Shown here: positions 15,274 through 19,838 of the stretch, piece by piece
Position numbering within the stretch: the stretch's first letter is position 1
Layout: every line of letters begins with the position of its first letter
DNA from: DATLYH01 sp035575035
GTDB lineage: Bacteria > Planctomycetota > Planctomycetia > Gemmatales > Gemmataceae
DNA: 19,838 nt
Assembly (NCBI GenBank): GCA_035575035.1
Contig: DATLYH010000146.1
Location: 1 to 19,838, forward strand
Direction: 5' to 3'
Translations under genes and position numbers: made by a program
Notes under the pieces: generated by a model
The model's database searches: none
What the model was told of the DNA's origin: nothing
Seen by the model: the letters and a program-made list of their open reading frames with translations, nothing else

Positions 15274-16269
15274 ATGGACGAGAACCTGGTCGGCTACCTG
15301 CTGAAGTCGCTCGACCCGGACACTCACCGGCAGGTGGAGAACTACTTGCGCGACGATGCGGGCGCGCGGCGGCGGTTGGAGCAACTCCGGTTGGTGCTGG
15401 AGCCGTTGGCGGCCGACGCCGAGCCGCCCGAGCCGCCGCCCGGCTTGTGGGTCCGCACCCTGGCCTACATCGCCCAGGACCGCTGCCGTTGCCGACTGCC
15501 GCCTGCCCCGCCGCCGGTCACTGTACCGGCCGCGCCGCCGCGACGCTGGGGGCGGTGGGCCGACCTGCTGATCGCCGCCTCTGTGCTGTTGTTGCTGGCG
15601 GGGGTCGGCACTGCCTGGCTGGTTGAGTTGAAGCAGCAGCATCAGATCATCGCCTGCGCCAACAACCTCCGCCGGATCTATCTGCCGCTGGTGACCTACG
15701 CCAACCTGCACAACGGCGACTTCCCTCGGGTCGAGGAAAACCCGCCGCGGAACGTGGCCGGCATCTTCGTTCCCGTGTTGCACGACGCCGGCCTGGGTCA
15801 GGATGTCAACGTGGCCTGCCCCGGCAACGGCCAACCGCCGCCCCCCCGCTCAATCCGGGAATTGGAGGAACTGCACGCGCGGGACCGCCAGGCCTTCCGT
15901 GAGGCGATCCGCGAGATGGCCGGCTGCTATGCCTACTCGCTCGGCTACCGGCAGCGCGGCTTCGACGGCCGGGTCCGCCACTGCGGCCTGCGCCGGGACT
16001 CGGGCGACACCCTGCCGATTATGGCCGACCAGCCCCCCTTCGAGGTGGGCTCCGTGACCGGCGGCCCCGGCAACAGTGCCAACCACCGCGGTCGGGGGCA
16101 GAACGTCCTGTTCATTGGCGGCAATGTGCAGTTCCTTAAGGTCCGGTTCCTCGGCTCCGGCGATGACATTTACCTCAACGAATTTCGGCGCGTTGCGGCG
16201 GGCGAAGGCCCCGGCGACACCGTACTGGGGCCGAGTTGGGCCAGCCCCTACCCGCCCGGACCGGAATAA
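15274..16269 (+). CDS. Membrane anti-sigma-like protein with pseudopilin/DUF1559-like C-terminus
   Basis: This encodes 331 residues from ATG 15274, 5 bases after the sigma stop. The cytoplasmic part (about 1-60: MDENLVGYLLKSLDPDTHRQ, VENYLRDDAGARRRLEQLRL) resembles anti-sigma domains of zinc-free type, with no HxxxCxxC. A Pro-rich spacer follows, then one membrane helix (96-117). Immediately outside is CANNLRRIYLPLVTYANLHN, the way DUF1559/type-II pseudopilin-like proteins begin after their helix. Near the C-terminus HRGRGQNVLFIGGNVQFLK (about 271-289) matches the DUF1559 H...DG-type ending, with the DG replaced by GG. No prepilin-peptidase motif (GFTLxE) is present. The inference is that the outer domain senses an envelope signal and the inner domain holds the sigma factor. 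Both halves were judged by eye. Confidence 0.75.
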   Translation: MDENLVGYLLKSLDPDTHRQVENYLRDDAGARRRLEQLRLVLEPLAADAEPPEPPPGLWVRTLAYIAQDRCRCRLPPAPPPVTVPAAPPRRWGRWADLLIAASVLLLLAGVGTAWLVELKQQHQIIACANNLRRIYLPLVTYANLHNGDFPRVEENPPRNVAGIFVPVLHDAGLGQDVNVACPGNGQPPPPRSIRELEELHARDRQAFREAIREMAGCYAYSLGYRQRGFDGRVRHCGLRRDSGDTLPIMADQPPFEVGSVTGGPGNSANHRGRGQNVLFIGGNVQFLKVRFLGSGDDIYLNEFRRVAAGEGPGDTVLGPSWASPYPPGPE

Positions 16270-16334
16270 AAAGCAGCAGGCACACTCCGCGTACCGGCTC
16301 CGGCGGACGGCACACGGAGCGTGCCTGCTGCTTT
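16270..16334. terminator. Bidirectional hairpin terminator between convergent genes; family-B repeat
   Basis: AAAGCAGCAGGCACACTCCG (16270-16289) and CGGAGCGTGCCTGCTGCTTT (16315-16334) pair at 19 of 20 positions around a 25-base loop. T-runs lie on each side for both strands (TTT at 16332-16334 on plus; five Ts on minus from 16268-16272). It starts right after the anti-sigma stop and sits 14 bases before the end of the convergent stress-protein gene. The GGCACACTCCG core is shared with the element at 4633-4719. Confidence 0.8.
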
Positions 16335-16348
16335 CTCCGCAGGCCAAT

Positions 16349-16813
16349 TTAGGTCGGACTGACCGCCACCTCCACATCGCCGCGGTCAGCGGCCGGGGCA
16401 CCGTGCGGCAGCTTGACGACCAATACGGAGCAGGGGGCTTCCCGCATTACCTTCTCGGCAACACTGCCCATCAGCAGCCGTTCCAGCCCGGTTCGGCCAT
16501 GTGTCCCCATCACGATCAGGTCAATGCCAGCGTCGCGCGCGTACTTGACGATTTCCGTCGCCGGGTCGCCCTCCAGCAGGACGTGATGTACCGGGATGCG
16601 CGGGTTCACCGGGCGGATTTGCTCTAGCTGGCTCTGCCAGTAGCTCCGGTCAGCCGCACCGTCGCGCCCCTTCTGGGCGGCGCCCGGCGTGTAGACGTAC
16701 AAGATGGTCAGGCTGGCCCCGTGGCTTTCCGCCAGGGCGATGGCGTGAAAGTATGCCTGGTTGGAATGCGAAGAGAAATCAGTCGGATAGAGGATCTTCT
16801 GCACGCGGATCAT
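16349..16813 (-). CDS. Universal stress protein (UspA family)
   Basis: This encodes 154 residues; ATG at 16813 follows GGGAGG about 7 bases away, which decides the start against upstream in-frame codons. It is a single Usp domain: the first strand KILYPTDFSSHSNQAYFHAI (6-25), then LTILYVY (35-41), and the ATP-binding loop GTHGRTGLERLLMGSVAEKV (103-122), which fits G-x2-G-x9-G-S. The closing strand is CSVLVVK. The intact loop indicates the nucleotide-binding subclass. Such proteins act as cytoplasmic dimers under stress or growth arrest, with roles mostly undefined. It converges on the sigma/anti-sigma pair across a shared terminator. Confidence 0.92.
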   Translation of the reverse strand: MIRVQKILYPTDFSSHSNQAYFHAIALAESHGASLTILYVYTPGAAQKGRDGAADRSYWQSQLEQIRPVNPRIPVHHVLLEGDPATEIVKYARDAGIDLIVMGTHGRTGLERLLMGSVAEKVMREAPCSVLVVKLPHGAPAADRGDVEVAVSPT

Positions 16814-17257
16814 CGCACACCTCCCGCCAGCCATAGAACGGAACGGCCTTCGGCATTTGGCTGCAAGCGGCCCAGTCCCGGCACGGGGGAGGGCGAGCAG
16901 GGGCCGCAATTCCTCCTTCGTCATCGTATCAGCCCCGGCACCCTGCGCCAAACCCTGTCTTGTCTCGATCCCCGCGGCTGACCGAGACTCAACAGAAACC
17001 GCCGACGAGCTACCTTCGCACCGCTCGCGTCTCGCCCCCTCCTCCCTCTCTCCCGAGGATGGGGAGAGGGGACGAGCGCGCTCGCCCGCACTGCGTTGCG
17101 CGTGGCGGCGAAACGGGGGAAGGCTTGTCCCGCCGCCGCAAACCGCCCGCCCGGCCGGCGCGGGCGAAGGCTGGCTTGACAGCCGCCCGGCCTATCGGCT
17201 ATCGGTCGCTCCCCCTTGAGCCAAAAAACGCACTACCGGACCGACAGGAACCAAGCC
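16814..17257. other. Intergenic region between divergent usp and bamA genes
   Basis: These 444 bases have no supported gene. They contain a hairpin CCCTCTCTCCC/GGGGAGAGGG (17044-17054 and 17061-17070), a palindrome near CGAGCGCGCTCG (about 17073-17084), and a promoter candidate for bamA at 17176-17205. Confidence 0.5.
17176..17205 (+). promoter_or_regulatory. Candidate promoter for bamA
   Basis: Perfect TTGACA (17176-17181), an 18-base spacer, then TATCGG (17200-17205), a weak -10. The implied leader is about 45 bases. Confidence 0.3.
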
Positions 17258-19603
17258 ATGCCAGCGATCGACCGCTCCTGTTCGCCGAAGCGCCGCCTTG
17301 CCGGCGTGTTGCTGGGCGTGCTCGCGGCAGCTGCGGTCAGCTTCGCCCAGGGGCCCGCTTCCACCCGGCTGACGGTGGCCGAGGTCATCCTGCACGGCAA
17401 CCGGCAGGTGCCGGCCCAGCGGATCATGGGCTACATCAAGACCCGGCCCGGCCAGGAATACTCGCAGCAGACCCTCAACGATGATGTTCGCCGTCTTTAC
17501 GAAACCAAGCAGTTCGCCAACATTCAGGTCGATCTCAAGTACACCGCCGACGGACGGGTCAACGTCTACTTCCTCTTCGTCGAGCACCCCAACGTCATCC
17601 AGGAGATCATCTACCAGGGCGCCAAGCACATGAAGCCGGACGACCTCAACCAGTTGACCGGCCTGCGCAAAGGGGCGCCGCTCAACCCGATCGCCAACCG
17701 CATGGCCGCCCAGGCCATTCAGCGCAAGTACCACGAAGAAGGCCGCCCCTTCGCCAGCGTCGAACTGGTCGAGGGGGGCGAGCCCGGCGACACCCGCGTC
17801 GTCTTCAACATCACCGAAGGGCCGGTCGCCCGCGTCGGCGGCATCGCCTTCACCGGCAACACCTTCGTCAGCGACGCCCGCCTGGCCACCCAGATTCAGT
17901 CGTCCCGGGCGTTCCTCGGCTTCCTCGGCGGCAAGTACAACCGGGCCCTGGCCGAACTCGATGTCGCCAAGCTCGAAGAGTACTACCGCTCCTACGGCTT
18001 CCGTGATGTTCGCGTCTCCTGTGAGCCGCAGTGGTCTGAGGACCAGCGCTACGTGACCCTTGTCTTCCACATCCACGAAGGGGAGCGCTACCGCGTCCTG
18101 GGTACGCAGGTCTCCGGCATCAAGGCGTTCCCACCGGAGGAGATCGAACGGCTGACGGTGATCCGTCCCGGCGAGTTCTACGATGAAGCCAAGGTCACTG
18201 CCGGCCGCAACCGCATCCAGGACTACTACGGCTATACCGGCCGCAACCCCGTCATCAAGGAGGAATTGTTCTCCCCCGAGCCCGGCGTTTGCCTGGTCCA
18301 CTACGAGATCCAGGAGCGGCCGCCGGCGCGAGTCGGCCAGATTTTCATCGTCGGCAATGAGGTGACCCGGCAGAATGTCATCCTGCGGCAGGTCCCGCTT
18401 TTCCCCGGCCAGATCCTTACCTACCCTGACCTGCGTGTCGCCGAGCGCAACCTGGCGCGGCTGAACATCTTCGAGGTCAACCCGGAAACCGGCGTCCGTC
18501 CGACGGTGACGGTGATCAATCCCGAGGAGGACAGCGAGTTCAAGGACATCCTGGTGACGGTGCAGGAGACGCGTACCGGTGCCTTCCTCCTGGGCGTGGG
18601 GGTGAACTCGGACGCCGGCCTGACCGGCAGCATCGTCCTCAATGAGCGGAACTTCGACATCCTGCGGCCGCCGACCAGCTTTGAGGACTTCCTCAGCGGC
18701 CGGGCCTTCCGCGGCGCCGGCCAGGAACTGCGCCTGGAGGCGGTCCCCGGCACCCAACTCCAGCGCTACTCGGCCACCTTCCGCGAGCCGTTCCTGTTCG
18801 ACACGCCGAACAGCCTGACGGTCGGCGGCTACTACTTCACCCGCCGCTTTGACGAGTATGACGAAACCCGCCTGGGGAGCCGGATCACCCTCGGCCGGAG
18901 ACTGGGCCAGTACTGGGGCGTCTCGGCCGGCATCCGGGTCGAGAATGTCGAGGTGCTCAACGTGCCGTTCTTTGCCCCGATTGATTACCAGAGCGTGCGG
19001 GGGGACAATTTCCTGTTCGCCCTGCGCGGCGGGGTGACCCGCGACACGCGCGACTCGTACCTGCGGCCGACGGAAGGGAGCCTGGTAGAGGCGTCATACG
19101 AACAGGTGCTGGGGGACTTCACCTTCCCGGTGTTCAACCTGGAGGCGAACAAGTACTTCACCACCTACCAGCGGCCCGACGGCAGCGGCCGGCACGTCCT
19201 GGCGGTGCGCAGCCAGGTGGGAATCACCGGCGCCAACGCCCCGGTTTTTGAGCGCTTCTTCGCGGGCGGCTTCCGCAGCCTGCGCGGCTTCGACTTCCGC
19301 GGCGTCGGCCCCTTCGTCAACGGCTTCAATGTCGGCGGCGACTTTTTGTTCCTCAACAGCCTGGAGTACCAGGTGCCGGTTCGGGCCAACGATCAGATCT
19401 ACCTGGTCGGCTTCGTCGATTCGGGTACGGTCGAACCGCGGGTGGACATCAGCAATTACCGGGTGGCGGCCGGCGTCGGTGTCCGCTTCATCGTGCCGAT
19501 GCTCGGCCCGGTGCCGATCGCCCTGGACTTCGGTTTCCCCGTCGTCAAGGGCCCGCACGACCGCGAGCGGATCTTCAGCTTCTGGCTCGGCTTCTTCCAT
19601 TGA
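17258..19603 (+). CDS. bamA: Outer membrane protein assembly factor BamA (Omp85)
   Basis: This encodes 781 residues; ATG 17258 has AGGAA 8 bases upstream and opens a signal peptide (about 1-30, GVLLGVLAAAAVSFA). An upstream in-frame TTG (17216) is less likely. Five POTRA-like repeats follow, each starting with a strand such as AEVILHGNRQVP (about 41), VGGIAFTGNTFV (about 191), YRVLGTQVSGIKAF (about 277) and VGQIFIVGNEVT (about 359). The membrane beta barrel runs from about 436 (GAFLLGVGVNSDAG). The Omp85 signature GGFRSLRGF (about 669-677) is the LRGF variant of VRGF. BamA folds and inserts barrel proteins into the outer membrane, which shows the organism has one. It ends FSFWLGFFH, with His instead of the usual aromatic last residue. 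It is a single gene, and no other Bam subunit is in the window. Confidence 0.93.
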   Translation: MPAIDRSCSPKRRLAGVLLGVLAAAAVSFAQGPASTRLTVAEVILHGNRQVPAQRIMGYIKTRPGQEYSQQTLNDDVRRLYETKQFANIQVDLKYTADGRVNVYFLFVEHPNVIQEIIYQGAKHMKPDDLNQLTGLRKGAPLNPIANRMAAQAIQRKYHEEGRPFASVELVEGGEPGDTRVVFNITEGPVARVGGIAFTGNTFVSDARLATQIQSSRAFLGFLGGKYNRALAELDVAKLEEYYRSYGFRDVRVSCEPQWSEDQRYVTLVFHIHEGERYRVLGTQVSGIKAFPPEEIERLTVIRPGEFYDEAKVTAGRNRIQDYYGYTGRNPVIKEELFSPEPGVCLVHYEIQERPPARVGQIFIVGNEVTRQNVILRQVPLFPGQILTYPDLRVAERNLARLNIFEVNPETGVRPTVTVINPEEDSEFKDILVTVQETRTGAFLLGVGVNSDAGLTGSIVLNERNFDILRPPTSFEDFLSGRAFRGAGQELRLEAVPGTQLQRYSATFREPFLFDTPNSLTVGGYYFTRRFDEYDETRLGSRITLGRRLGQYWGVSAGIRVENVEVLNVPFFAPIDYQSVRGDNFLFALRGGVTRDTRDSYLRPTEGSLVEASYEQVLGDFTFPVFNLEANKYFTTYQRPDGSGRHVLAVRSQVGITGANAPVFERFFAGGFRSLRGFDFRGVGPFVNGFNVGGDFLFLNSLEYQVPVRANDQIYLVGFVDSGTVEPRVDISNYRVAAGVGVRFIVPMLGPVPIALDFGFPVVKGPHDRERIFSFWLGFFH

Positions 19604-19838
19604 GAGCAATGAACTGTGTCGGTTCGCTACCAGCCGACCAGCAATGCCGCCGGCGTGAGCTTCCAAGACACCATGTCTCTGCCACCTCACCTTGGGACGG
19701 CAAGTATCCCCCTTCACTCGGTGAACCTCTCGCTTCCCCGCACCATCTTTCAACTGTCGTCGGTGAGTGTGCCGGCATCCGAGGACCCCGAGCCCGGCTG
19801 GCAGCGGCCGCGGTTTTACAGTATAGCTAAACCCATGA
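19604..19838. other. Downstream intergenic region at the window end
   Basis: No gene is supported in these 235 bases. GAGTGTGCCGGC (19765-19776) is identical to 12 bases of the family-B arm at 4704-4715, but no second arm is visible. An ATG at 19835 after AT-rich sequence (TACAGTATAGCT) could begin the next gene, but only 4 bases remain. Confidence 0.4.

Noticed and set aside
17192..18757. A 521-residue open frame on the minus strand opposite bamA
   Set aside because: It is an antisense frame of a clear BamA gene in high-GC DNA. It shows no domain, and its composition (Gly/Asp/Val-rich runs) mirrors the codons of the real gene.
19835..19838. Start codon of a next gene
   Set aside because: Only ATG plus one base remain before the window ends, and there is no ribosome binding site (AAACCC precedes it).

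Overview
The window is GC-rich bacterial chromosome, most likely from a planctomycete of the Gemmataceae type. The evidence is gene content: a DUF1559/pseudopilin-like protein, an FHA-linked Hanks-type kinase, an ECF sigma gene paired with its own membrane anti-sigma gene, a Tat-exported Gfo/Idh/MocA oxidoreductase, PKD and zinc-ribbon/Pro-Ala-rich proteins, and many dispersed palindromic repeats. No rRNA, tRNA or CRISPR array is visible.

Layout. Bases 1-860 are a decayed accessory patch, all on the minus strand. It holds the 5' end of an IS630-like transposase gene, an RHS/YD-like fragment, a small low-GC frame resembling an Imm1 immunity protein, and an ECF sigma remnant joined to a Ser/Thr-kinase glycine-loop fragment. 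Bases 973-2334 encode a membrane-anchored protein with two PKD domains. Bases 2688-5502 are a two-gene phosphorelay: a small soluble histidine kinase with a substituted N-box, then a REC-PAS-HisKA-HATPase-REC hybrid kinase. The pair is bracketed by copies of one palindromic repeat, and a second kind of repeat lies in frame inside the hybrid kinase ATPase domain. Next come a GNAT acetyltransferase (minus), a PilZ protein (plus), an FHA plus kinase-like protein (minus) lacking the canonical HRD and DFG residues, and a divergent zinc-ribbon membrane protein with an eight-fold VEE repeat. The last overlaps the Tat-exported oxidoreductase gene by 4 bases.

Bases 11851-14501 hold a secreted double-PDZ protein, a CbpA-type DnaJ, and rnpA-yidD. 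Bases 14651-16269 hold an ECF sigma factor and, 5 bases later, a protein fusing an anti-sigma-like N-terminus to a pseudopilin/DUF1559-like exterior. This pair is the best candidate here for an unusual regulatory system. A universal stress protein converges on it across a strong bidirectional hairpin terminator. The window ends with a complete BamA/Omp85 gene.

Themes. Envelope biogenesis and sensing dominate: BamA, YidD, PDZ, PKD, the sigma/anti-sigma pair, two-component kinases, and PilZ for c-di-GMP. Several kinds of palindromic repeat occur both between genes, where some appear to serve as terminators, and inside the low-complexity linkers of signalling proteins. All assignments come from reading motifs; no database search was possible.
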